A stretch of DNA of 33,895 nucleotides, taken from NCBI GenBank assembly GCA_963649615.1, contig CAVJIN010000015.1, positions 1 through 33,895 on the forward strand, given 5' to 3'. The stretch comes from UBA9732 sp963649615 (GTDB lineage Bacteria > Spirochaetota > Spirochaetia > Sphaerochaetales > Sphaerochaetaceae). Every line of letters starts with the position of its first letter. Position 1 is the stretch's first letter. A program made the position numbers and the translations under genes. Below are positions 23,898 to 32,151 of the stretch, piece by piece. The notes beneath the pieces are model-generated. The model had not been told where the DNA came from. It saw only the letters and a program-made list of their open reading frames with translations, and made no database searches.

Positions 23898-25162
23898 GTA
23901 AACTCAACGTATCGGCCTTTTTCTGCAAGGAAATCCTTAAGATACTCAGCAGTCAAATCTCTTAGCGCTGGCGTTTTATAGAATGTTGTGCCATCTGCAT
24001 TTATTAAAACAGGATGCTCTTTGTTCTTTCCAAAATCTGTAATAAGCACAGCAGAAGCCAAATTAACTGCCGTAAGCTTTGCAGCACGAGCAATATGAGC
24101 CCTTAAAATATGTTCTAAAACATAAACATCTTGTTTGCTGGAGTCTTCATCCTTCATGTAATTTGTGAAAACATCATTAGACTCGGAAAGCTCCAAAAAA
24201 GCACTCAAGTCTAAAGCTGTAACAGAATTGCATGTTGGCGCAAAATTATTGAATTGTTTAATGAATTTAGAACTTAGAAGGCCCTCATCAATTGCTGCAC
24301 GAATAATAAACCACCCAAGAGGCCCAAGATAGGCGCCACTTATCATCTTTTCAAAGTTATGTTTAGTAGGATCCTTGGTTGAAGCCAAGAATTCTTTATC
24401 TAAGTCTCCCAAACTTAAAGAAAGGGAACCGGATTCAACATTAATGATTTGGTTTTCAGAAACTTCAACATCTTTTGGCAACTTCTTAATTTTACTACTT
24501 TTTTCAATATATGCAGTATTCGTTCCGGTACCCAAGATAAAACCAATACAACCATCATATTTGTTATCTACGTTCTGGGATTGTGATGCAAGTAAGGTAG
24601 CTACAGTATCGTTTAAAATAATTATTTTCTTATTTGAAACATCATGGCCCCGAGAAGCCAACTCAGCAAGAAGGCCCTCCCCAAGTCTCTTGCCAACAAT
24701 CTCCGGAGCTTTAATTTCTTTACTTAAAAAAAGAGGAATTCCATCATGATTTGGAAGAATCTGAGCGGCATACGAAAAACAAAATCCAATTCTATCACAT
24801 TGGTCTACAATACGCTTAAGTTCATCCGCAAAAATGGAGAAAAACTCTTTTGCGGAGACTTCTCTTTCTACCCCAGGCATGTGAGTTTTCTTAAATTCCT
24901 TAATCTCGGGTTTTAAGTCCTGAGAAAACTCAACAAGACAAGTTCTCAAATTTGTCCCGCCAGCATCAATAACAATTACTTTTTGCCCAGCTTTAGGTTT
25001 TCCATCTGGAGAGCAGTAGCTTGGAATCATAGGTAGAGAACTGGGATCTCCAGCAAGACCTGCCTTCATCTCCCGTATAAAATACTCGCAAAGTTCATCC
25101 ATACTAATGTTTTCTGGATTGAGATTATGTCTATTCAAGAAATCTAAGACTTTCGCCTGCAT
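23843..25162 (-). CDS. Hexokinase (eukaryote-type family)
   Basis: This 439-aa protein belongs to the large hexokinase family rather than ROK/glucokinase. It has VIVIDAGGTNLRTCLVEF (phosphate 1), GFCFSYAAQ, ILNDTVATLLASQ (sugar-binding Asp), GCIGFILGTGTNTAYIE (phosphate 2) and SGAYLGPLGWFIIRAA. It phosphorylates glucose and related hexoses for glycolysis. Treponema genomes carry this type, a clue to the source organism. AGAGG lies six bases upstream of the ATG. The ten-base gap from the exported-protein gene suggests one transcript. Its conserved C-terminus DSPIIGSAIGAVAL is encoded antisense to the end of the patatin gene. Confidence 0.93.
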   Translation of the reverse strand: MQAKVLDFLNRHNLNPENISMDELCEYFIREMKAGLAGDPSSLPMIPSYCSPDGKPKAGQKVIVIDAGGTNLRTCLVEFSQDLKPEIKEFKKTHMPGVEREVSAKEFFSIFADELKRIVDQCDRIGFCFSYAAQILPNHDGIPLFLSKEIKAPEIVGKRLGEGLLAELASRGHDVSNKKIIILNDTVATLLASQSQNVDNKYDGCIGFILGTGTNTAYIEKSSKIKKLPKDVEVSENQIINVESGSLSLSLGDLDKEFLASTKDPTKHNFEKMISGAYLGPLGWFIIRAAIDEGLLSSKFIKQFNNFAPTCNSVTALDLSAFLELSESNDVFTNYMKDEDSSKQDVYVLEHILRAHIARAAKLTAVNLASAVLITDFGKNKEHPVLINADGTTFYKTPALRDLTAEYLKDFLAEKGRYVEFTQIEDSPIIGSAIGAVAL

Positions 25163-25171
25163 AAAAAACCT

Positions 25172-25837
25172 CTAAAACTTAAATTGTCCGCCCTGAAATT
25201 GGTAACTATTGATAGTATATGCACCAATAGACGAAACAACAATCTCCCCCACATCATTCACACTCATCACGAAATTGCCTGACACGGTAAGAGGTCTTTC
25301 CATCTCCCCTCCATATAGCCCGATATCCACCATTAGCCCTATACCTTGGTTCGTATTAACTCGGGTTGTCCAAACATCAATGACATCATCAAGAGTAACC
25401 CCTTCTGGGTAGGTAAAGTTAATTGAACCAGAAAGAAAGTAATCGCCATTTGAATATCCTCTAGAGCTCATCACAACATAGACTGCAGAAACCAAAGGGT
25501 CCTCTAGGCTATTGTTGAGAAAGGCAAAAAAAGTTGATAAAAGTCCATTTCCTTCATTGGCAGGTGTTAATGCTTCACAATATTCGGCAGGATCAGCTAG
25601 GAAATAAGCAATTCTAAGAGGAAGATTGCTGGTTTGACTCATAGATACCGTGCAATTGGGAAGTTTTATATTGGATTTAGTACAAGAAGTTACTAGCGAA
25701 GCAGACAAACAGTCCATAATAACAGTGAGGGCCTGATTGACCTCTTCTATTGTTGGAAGAAGCTCAGAATCATTGGCATAGAGACCAGAGAAGGAAAGCA
25801 AAACAATCAATAATACAATCAAAAGCCGTTTGACCAT
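25172..25837 (-). CDS. Exported protein of unknown function
   Basis: This 221-aa protein starts MVKRLLIVLLIVLLSFSGLYA, a clear Sec signal peptide with probable cleavage after LYA. The mature part has three to four cysteines and many beta-prone segments near the C-terminus (VSGNFVMSVNDVGEIVV, INSYQFQGGQFKF), suggesting a periplasmic or outer-envelope beta-rich protein. I do not recognise a family. The ATG at 25837 has an awkward ribosome-site distance: GGAG is 20 bases upstream, within the predicted promoter spacer. Another ATG eight bases earlier is out of frame. It precedes hexokinase by ten bases. Confidence 0.7.
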   Translation of the reverse strand: MVKRLLIVLLIVLLSFSGLYANDSELLPTIEEVNQALTVIMDCLSASLVTSCTKSNIKLPNCTVSMSQTSNLPLRIAYFLADPAEYCEALTPANEGNGLLSTFFAFLNNSLEDPLVSAVYVVMSSRGYSNGDYFLSGSINFTYPEGVTLDDVIDVWTTRVNTNQGIGLMVDIGLYGGEMERPLTVSGNFVMSVNDVGEIVVSSIGAYTINSYQFQGGQFKF

Positions 25838-25847
25838 ATACCATATA

Positions 25848-25877
25848 ACTATAAATCTCCTTTTGCTTTGTTTTCAA
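25848..25877 (-). promoter_or_regulatory. Candidate promoter of the exported-protein/hexokinase operon
   Basis: On the minus strand TTGAAA (25877-25872), an 18-base spacer and TATAGT (25853-25848) place the transcript start only a few bases before the ATG at 25837. It overlaps the opposite promoter at 25868-25895. Confidence 0.45.
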
Positions 25878-25895
25878 GTTTTTTTGTGTTAAACT
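25868..25895 (+). promoter_or_regulatory. Candidate promoter giving a leaderless exonuclease I mRNA
   Basis: TTGTTT (25868-25873), a 16-base spacer and TAAACT (25890-25895) end six bases before the ATG at 25902, so transcription would begin at or beside the start codon. No ribosome-binding site is present. Confidence 0.42.
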
Positions 25896-25901
25896 ACAAA
25901 T

Positions 25902-27314
25902 ATGTCAACATTCTTTTGGTATGATTTAGAAACCTTTGGGCTTTCGCCCTTCTATGATAGAATTGCACAATTTGCTGGACAGAGAACTGATATGGACTTA
26001 AATCCAATTGGAGAACCTGTTATTCTTTACTGCAAACTTGCCGCAGACTATGTTCCAGACCCGCAGTCTTGCTTAATTACAGGAATTACACCGCAGGAAG
26101 TTAAAGCTAAAGGAATTCCTGAAAGTGAATTTGCTCAAAAGATATTTGACTTATTCAAAGAGCCAAATACCTGTGTGGTGGGCTTTAATAACATTGGCTT
26201 TGATGATGAGTTTATCAGGAACCTCTTTTATAGAAACTTTATTGACCCATACGAAAGAGAATGGAAGAATGGCTGTTCAAGATGGGATATTATTGACCTA
26301 GTTAGAGCAACACATGACCTTAGACCAGAAGGGATTAATTGGCCTGTATCTGAAGAAACTGGAAGACCTCTTTTTAAACTAACAGAACTCACAGCAGCAA
26401 ACAATATAGACCAAACAGGTGCTCATGATGCAATGGTAGATGTTAATGCTACAATTGCAATTGCAAAATTAATAAAGCAAAAGAAACCTAAACTTTTTGA
26501 GCATTATTTAAAACTCAGAAATAAAATTGAAGTTAAGAATCTTTTGAATCCTCAAGATACGCCAAAACCAATTATCCATGTAAACAAGGTTTTCACTAGT
26601 CAAAAGGGTTGTTCTTCTTTGATTTTACCAATCACACCACATTCTAAAATAGAAAACAGCATTGTCTGTTTTAATCTTTCTCAAGATGTGCAACCTCTTC
26701 TAGAAGCAACTAGTGAAGATATTTTTAAGGTACCTGGCGTAATGAGAATTGCAATAAATAAGGTACCTTTCTTAGCTACTACCAATTGCTTAAAAACAAG
26801 AGCTGATTATGAAAGGCTTGGAATTGATGTTGATAAGTGTAATGAAAATTACAAAATAATTACAGCAAACAGACCAAGTCTTATAAACAAGATTAGACAA
26901 AATACAAAGGAAGATTTTGAGGGCTCAAATGACCCAGATTATGCAATTTATACAAAGTTCTTTACTGATCATGACAAGAATTTGTTTAACGTAATCAGAA
27001 ATACTCCACCAGAAAAAAGGCTTTCTCTCAATCTCGATTTTGAAGATTCGCGGTGTCCTCAGATGCTTTGGAGACATGTTTGTAGAAGTTACCCAAGACT
27101 GCTAGATGAAGAGAACTTGAAAAAATGGAAGTCTTTTGCTTCTACTAGAGTTTTGTGCCCACCGGGGAATGAAATTAATGATATTAACTTTGTGCAAAGA
27201 AAAATCGAAGAGAAGCTTGCTGATACATCTTTAGATCCATCTAAAAAAGAAGTTCTTGCTAAACTCAGAGAGTACATTATTTCTTTGAAAAAATTTCTTG
27301 GGATGAATGTTTGA
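25902..27314 (+). CDS. sbcB: Exodeoxyribonuclease I (SbcB-like)
   Basis: This 470-aa DEDD-family 3'-5' exonuclease has motif I WYDLETFG (Asp/Glu near residues 8-10), motif II VVGFNNIGFDDEFIRN and motif III GAHDAMVDVNATIAIA. The exonuclease I SH3-like and C-terminal helical regions follow, with RCPQMLWRH-like text near the end (SRCPQMLWRHVCRSYP). It degrades ssDNA 3'-5' in repair and recombination. The start ATG directly follows a predicted -10 element with no ribosome site. The Se-type xanthine dehydrogenase gene begins 12 bases after its stop, so the two seem co-transcribed. Confidence 0.92.
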   Translation: MSTFFWYDLETFGLSPFYDRIAQFAGQRTDMDLNPIGEPVILYCKLAADYVPDPQSCLITGITPQEVKAKGIPESEFAQKIFDLFKEPNTCVVGFNNIGFDDEFIRNLFYRNFIDPYEREWKNGCSRWDIIDLVRATHDLRPEGINWPVSEETGRPLFKLTELTAANNIDQTGAHDAMVDVNATIAIAKLIKQKKPKLFEHYLKLRNKIEVKNLLNPQDTPKPIIHVNKVFTSQKGCSSLILPITPHSKIENSIVCFNLSQDVQPLLEATSEDIFKVPGVMRIAINKVPFLATTNCLKTRADYERLGIDVDKCNENYKIITANRPSLINKIRQNTKEDFEGSNDPDYAIYTKFFTDHDKNLFNVIRNTPPEKRLSLNLDFEDSRCPQMLWRHVCRSYPRLLDEENLKKWKSFASTRVLCPPGNEINDINFVQRKIEEKLADTSLDPSKKEVLAKLREYIISLKKFLGMNV

Positions 27315-27326
27315 TAGGAGATGGGT

Positions 27327-30300
27327 GTGAGCATCATTTTTTCAGTAAACAATAGCCTAAAACAGGTAGAAGAAGATAAAAAACTCATAAGATACCTACG
27401 AGATGACCTTCATTTGACTTCTGTCAAAGATGGTTGTTCGGAAGGGGCTTGCGGCACTTGTACCCTACTTGTGGATGGAAAAGCACTGAAGGCTTGTACC
27501 CTTATGCTCTCCGATATTTCAGGTAAAACTATTACCACTGTTGAAGGACTCACAGAACGAGAAAAAGAAGTTTTCACCTATGCTTTTGGTACTGCTGGTG
27601 CTGTTCAATGTGGATTTTGCATTCCTGGCATGGTCATTTGTGCAAAGTCTCTATTTAACCAGAATCTCAACCCTACTGAGAAAGAAATAAGGCATGCTAT
27701 TAGAAACAACATTTGTAGATGCACGGGATATGCAAAAATTGTAAAGGCCATTGAGCTTGCAGCTGAAATATTTAGAGGGGATCTAGAGATATCGGACTCA
27801 AGAAATTGGAAAATTGGCGCACGTATTCCACGTGTAGATGTCAAGGATAAAGTCACAGGACAAGGCTTGTATCCAGATGATATCTATGTTGATGGAATGC
27901 TGTATGTAGTTGCAGTACGCTCTAAGTATCCGCGTGCAAGAGTTCTGAACATTGATACGTCGCTGGCCATGGAAGCAAACGGTGTGTATAACATTTTTAC
28001 TGCTGACAATATCCCTGGCTCAATCAAGGTAGGTCACATTCTCAAGGACTGGGATGCCATGATTCCTATTGGTGGCATTACTAGATATCTTGGAGATGTA
28101 ATTTGCATTGCGGTTGGAGAAACCTATGCTGCTGCAAAAAAAGCAGCTAGCCTAGTTAAAGTTGATTATGAGGTCTTGCCTTTTATTGCATCGCCATATG
28201 ATGCCATGAAAGAAGATGCTCCCATCATACATGAGGAATGCAAGACGGGAAATTTGCTGGGGCACACGCACGTAGATAGAGGCAATGTAGATGAGGCGTT
28301 GGCAAACTCCAAACATATACTTCATGAAAAATATTCAACTCCATGGACAGAACATGCATTCTTGGAGACAGAGGCTGCTGTGGCCTTTCCTTTAGCCAAT
28401 GGTGGCGTAAAAATTTATTCCACAGACCAAAGCGTCTATGATACAAGACGTGAAACTGCACCTATGTTGAATTTGCCTCCAGAGAAAGTAATTGTTGAAA
28501 ACTGCTATGTTGGCGGTGGTTTTGGAGGAAAAGAAGATGTTACCGTACAACATCTTAGTGCTCTAGCAGCTCTTCTTACACAGCATCCTTGCAAAATGAA
28601 ACTTACTAGACAGGAAAGTATTTTGGTTCATCCAAAACGTCATCCTATGGATATGGATTTCACCCTTGGTTGCGATGAAAATGGTATAATTCAAGCTCTA
28701 TCTGCTAGGGTAATTGCAGATACTGGAGCGTATGCTTCTCTTGGGCTCCCTGTATTACAAAGAGCTTGCACTCATGCATCTGGCCCTTATAATTATGAGA
28801 ACTTTAGAATTGATGGCTATGCTTATTACACTAACAATCCCCCTGCCGGTGCTTTTAGAGGCTTTGGCGTAACTCAAACTTGTTTTGCCATTGAGTCTAT
28901 GCTTAATCACATGGCAGATATAATTGGAATCTCACACTGGGAAATTAGATATAGAAATGCAATTAGACCAGGACAATCTCTTCCAAATGGCCAGATTGTT
29001 GATAATGCTACAGGTCTTGTTGAAACCCTTGAAGCTGTCAAAGAAGAATATGAAAACAACAAATATGCTGGCATTGCCTGTGCAATGAAAAATGCTGGCG
29101 TTGGTGTTGGTCTTATGGACTTTGGTCGTGTTGACCTAGAAATAAAAAATGGGATTGTGTTAATTCACTGTGGAGGGTCATGTATTGGACAAGGGCTTTG
29201 CACAATCCTTAAGCAAATTGTATGTGATATCACAGGTCTTGATGGCAGTTTGGTATCTGAAGAAAAAGCAAATACTCTCAAGGCTCCTGACAGTGGAACT
29301 ACTTCTGGCTCTAGACATACCACTGTTACAGGTGAAGCTGCTAGGCGTGCTGCTGTTTCCTTAAAGGAAGCTTTAGATGAAGAGCTTAAAAAGTTTAATG
29401 ATGAATCGTTGACCGTAAATCATGCCCTAAAACAGCTAGAAGGCCGTGAATTTTATGCTGAATACCTGGCAGAAACGGATCCTTTTGGAAGTGACAAGCC
29501 TCATCCTAAAAGTCATGTTGCCTATGGTTATGCAACTCAAGTTGCAATCTTAGATGAAAAAACTCATAAGGTTGACCGTATTATTGCGGCCCATGATGTT
29601 GGAAGAGCTATTAACCCAACCAATGTAGAAGGACAAATTGAAGGTGGAGTTATTATGGGAACCGGCTATGCCCTTAGGGAAAATTATCCTCTTGATAAAT
29701 GCAAACCTCTTGCAAAATATGGTTCTCTAGGCTTATTCCGTGCTGATGAAGTTCCAGATATTGTTCCAATAATTGTTGAGAAAGAAGGTCTTGATATTGC
29801 AAATGGAGGTAAAGGTCTTGGTGAAATTACTTCTATTCCTACTGCTCCATGCATTGCAGATGCTTATTATAGGCTTGATGGAATAAAGAGGTTTAATCTT
29901 CCTATTGAAAAAACACCTTACACGTTAGAGGATTCTGGTTATATTACCCGTAAATTCAAATGCCTTACTGTAAACAAAAATGCTAGGTGTATTGGGTGTC
30001 TTGAATGTGCTAGAACTTGTTCAAAGATATTCTATAAACAAGAAATCCCTTCTCTTGCGTTTATTCAAATTAGAGAAAGAAAAGGTATTGGTAACCAAAG
30101 TGGTATTCAGGGCTTGATTACCCGCCCTATCACATGTATCCAGTGTGGAAGATGTGCGGAAGCTTGTCCGCAAGGGGCAATCAGTCGCAACCAGTTTGGA
30201 GTTCTTGTTGTTGACCTCAAGATGTGCACTAACTGTGGAAAATGTCGCGCAGCTTGTCCTTTTGGTGTCATGATTGAAGATCCAATTGAAAAAGTTTCAA

Positions 30301-30389
30301 AGAAATGCATTGCTTGTGGGCAATGTGCAAAAGCCTGTCCAATGGGCGTTTTGGAAATAGCCTACCCGGAAAGTTCCGTGACGCAGTAA
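27327..30389 (+). CDS. Selenium-dependent-type xanthine dehydrogenase fused to a polyferredoxin
   Basis: This is a 1020-aa protein. Residues 1-155 are the two [2Fe-2S] domains (CSEGACGTC and CGFC...CRCTG). Residues about 175-860 are the molybdopterin core (GGGFGGKEDVTVQHL, PPAGAFRGFGVTQ, and GLGEITSIPTAP with the catalytic Glu near 832). Residues about 875-1020 hold four CxxCxxCxxxC motifs (CIGCLECARTC, CIQCGRCAEACP, CTNCGKCRAACP, CIACGQCAKACP), enough for four [4Fe-4S] clusters. No FAD subunit is fused or adjacent, so electrons probably leave via ferredoxin. The Mo/[2Fe-2S] part resembles the TIGR03311 Se-dependent xanthine dehydrogenases. The nearby selD, desulfurase and XdhC genes support a selenium-containing cofactor. 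The GTG at 27327 (AGGAG six bases upstream) is preferred over the ATG at 27321. Confidence 0.9.
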   Translation: MSIIFSVNNSLKQVEEDKKLIRYLRDDLHLTSVKDGCSEGACGTCTLLVDGKALKACTLMLSDISGKTITTVEGLTEREKEVFTYAFGTAGAVQCGFCIPGMVICAKSLFNQNLNPTEKEIRHAIRNNICRCTGYAKIVKAIELAAEIFRGDLEISDSRNWKIGARIPRVDVKDKVTGQGLYPDDIYVDGMLYVVAVRSKYPRARVLNIDTSLAMEANGVYNIFTADNIPGSIKVGHILKDWDAMIPIGGITRYLGDVICIAVGETYAAAKKAASLVKVDYEVLPFIASPYDAMKEDAPIIHEECKTGNLLGHTHVDRGNVDEALANSKHILHEKYSTPWTEHAFLETEAAVAFPLANGGVKIYSTDQSVYDTRRETAPMLNLPPEKVIVENCYVGGGFGGKEDVTVQHLSALAALLTQHPCKMKLTRQESILVHPKRHPMDMDFTLGCDENGIIQALSARVIADTGAYASLGLPVLQRACTHASGPYNYENFRIDGYAYYTNNPPAGAFRGFGVTQTCFAIESMLNHMADIIGISHWEIRYRNAIRPGQSLPNGQIVDNATGLVETLEAVKEEYENNKYAGIACAMKNAGVGVGLMDFGRVDLEIKNGIVLIHCGGSCIGQGLCTILKQIVCDITGLDGSLVSEEKANTLKAPDSGTTSGSRHTTVTGEAARRAAVSLKEALDEELKKFNDESLTVNHALKQLEGREFYAEYLAETDPFGSDKPHPKSHVAYGYATQVAILDEKTHKVDRIIAAHDVGRAINPTNVEGQIEGGVIMGTGYALRENYPLDKCKPLAKYGSLGLFRADEVPDIVPIIVEKEGLDIANGGKGLGEITSIPTAPCIADAYYRLDGIKRFNLPIEKTPYTLEDSGYITRKFKCLTVNKNARCIGCLECARTCSKIFYKQEIPSLAFIQIRERKGIGNQSGIQGLITRPITCIQCGRCAEACPQGAISRNQFGVLVVDLKMCTNCGKCRAACPFGVMIEDPIEKVSKKCIACGQCAKACPMGVLEIAYPESSVTQ

Positions 30390-30411
30390 TGCGCCCAAAG
30401 CCTGCAGAAGA

Positions 30412-30436
30412 AAAAAGGAACTGTTTATTTACGCAG
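30412..30436 (+). terminator. Weak possible terminator after the xanthine dehydrogenase gene
   Basis: An imperfect stem (AAAGG...ACTG with CAGT...CCTTT, one bulge) with a ten-base loop is followed by TTTCTC. This is suggestive only. Confidence 0.3.
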
Positions 30437-30570
30437 TCCCCTTTCTCGGACCCTTCATCTGACAGACTACAGATCCACTCTTTCTTTAGTATAACGAGCA
30501 ATTTCAGTATAACACAAATACACAAAACGTGAATATACAAAAAATGGCAATTTTTTTTGTATTTATTTAT

Positions 30571-32151
30571 ATGGAGAAAGAAAGACATATTGAAGAAACC
30601 TTAATTGAGACTGCGCAGAAATATTTTGGCATTAGTATGCTGAAACCTTTTCAGCTTTTGGTGATGCAAAGGATTATGGAGCAAGAAAATGGATCTTTTG
30701 TAAGACATCAACTTGTTATTTTGCCTACTGGAACAGGAAAGTCGTTATGTTTTTTGATTCCAGCTATTTTATGCAAAGGACTTACGTTGATTGTATATCC
30801 ACTTCTAGCTTTGATGAATGACCAAAAAGCTAAACTTGAAGCAGGAGGTATTTCGTGCGTGGTCATTAGAGGTGGTCAAACAAAAGAACAAAGAAAAGAA
30901 ATTTGGGAAAAAATTGACAATGGCGTCAAAATTGTTATGACAACACCGGAGTCTTTACTACAAAAGAGAGTTTTGTACCGCTTGCGTAAGTATAGAACTA
31001 GCCTTTTAGTAATTGACGAGGCCCATGTTATTGCACAATGGGGACAGAATTTTAGGCCTCAGTATTTCAACCTAAAGAAAGCTGTCTTGGAACTTATGCC
31101 AAAACAGGTTTTAGGATTTACGGCAACGGCATCGGAATTAACCATGAAGCTGATATGGAGACAGCTGTTCCCGTCTAGACCGCTGGTAGTGCGTGGCGAT
31201 GCAGACAGGGAAAATATCGTGTACGCGGTGTATCCCACGTGGGATAGAACGCAGGCGGTGGTGGATATTTTGAGAGTGTGTGAGAAACCTGCAATTGTTT
31301 TTTGCAGGACGCGCCATGAAACGCAACAGGTGTGTTATGATAGCTTGCGCGATTTGCGTGACCTTAAAATACCAATTAAATTTTATCATGCGGGGTTGAC
31401 AAAGCTTGAAAGGGAGACACTGGAAAAGTGGTTTAGTTCTAGTGTAAATGGTGTGTTGATAACGACTTGCGCATTTGGTATGGGCATTGATGTGCGCTCA
31501 ATTCGCACTGTCATCCACCACGGACTTCCTGCAACGGTAGAAGAATACTTGCAGGAATCGGGACGCGCGGGAAGAGATGGAAAGTTGTCTGTTGCATGGG
31601 TGATTAAGTTAACTGGACAGGTACAAGATAACAATCCAGTATCCACTGTTTTTGATGGTGCCACGTGTAGGCGTCATGCGCTTTTGAGCGTGCTTGGTCA
31701 GTCTAAGACTAATTGCGCGGGCTGTGATGTGTGTTTGGGGAATGTGCAGAAAGTAGCTAATGGCACCGAGATATTTGAAAAACTGGCTGGAAGATTTCCT
31801 TTTTCTTTTACTATTGAGAATGCAGCACAACTTGTTGTTGGTACAGAGAATATTGGTACGGTAGATTATGGAGGTAGACTTAATCCTTTTTATGGAGTCA
31901 TGAAAGACTGGAATTGTAGACGTCTTAAATTGGCAATTAGATATGCCTGCGATAAAAAGATAGCTAAAATTGGTTATGTTGAGTTTATCAATAAGGGGAA
32001 ATTACTATACCGCACCGATATTTCATTATATAATTTTATTGCTCATATTTTGAGGAGTTTAAACAATGGATATAGTTGGATTATACGGAAAAAACGCAAA
32101 CTCGCAGGATGTTTTGGAAAGATTTTCCGCTCTAGAGAAGAAGCACATTGA
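30571..32151 (+). CDS. recQ: RecQ-family ATP-dependent DNA helicase
   Basis: This ~526-aa SF2 helicase has Walker A LPTGTGKS (about residue 51), motif Ia YPLLALMNDQ, DEAHVIAQWG (motif II with the RecQ aromatic region), GFTATAS, GMGIDVRSIRTVIHHG and motif VI QESGRAGRDGK. A RecQ-like zinc region follows (C...C...CAGCDVC). No HRDC domain is present. It unwinds DNA 3'-5' in repair. The start is uncertain: ATG 30571 fits the homologous N-terminus, but no ribosome site is visible, and a GTG at 30529 is in frame. Two AGTATAAC copies lie upstream, possibly a promoter. Its last 86 bases overlap galK in another frame. Confidence 0.9.
   Translation: MEKERHIEETLIETAQKYFGISMLKPFQLLVMQRIMEQENGSFVRHQLVILPTGTGKSLCFLIPAILCKGLTLIVYPLLALMNDQKAKLEAGGISCVVIRGGQTKEQRKEIWEKIDNGVKIVMTTPESLLQKRVLYRLRKYRTSLLVIDEAHVIAQWGQNFRPQYFNLKKAVLELMPKQVLGFTATASELTMKLIWRQLFPSRPLVVRGDADRENIVYAVYPTWDRTQAVVDILRVCEKPAIVFCRTRHETQQVCYDSLRDLRDLKIPIKFYHAGLTKLERETLEKWFSSSVNGVLITTCAFGMGIDVRSIRTVIHHGLPATVEEYLQESGRAGRDGKLSVAWVIKLTGQVQDNNPVSTVFDGATCRRHALLSVLGQSKTNCAGCDVCLGNVQKVANGTEIFEKLAGRFPFSFTIENAAQLVVGTENIGTVDYGGRLNPFYGVMKDWNCRRLKLAIRYACDKKIAKIGYVEFINKGKLLYRTDISLYNFIAHILRSLNNGYSWIIRKKRKLAGCFGKIFRSREEAH

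Noticed and set aside
30412..30560. Small gene between the xanthine dehydrogenase and recQ genes
   Set aside because: The short plus- and minus-strand frames lack ribosome sites and have no coding character; the stretch holds at most a weak terminator and promoter elements.
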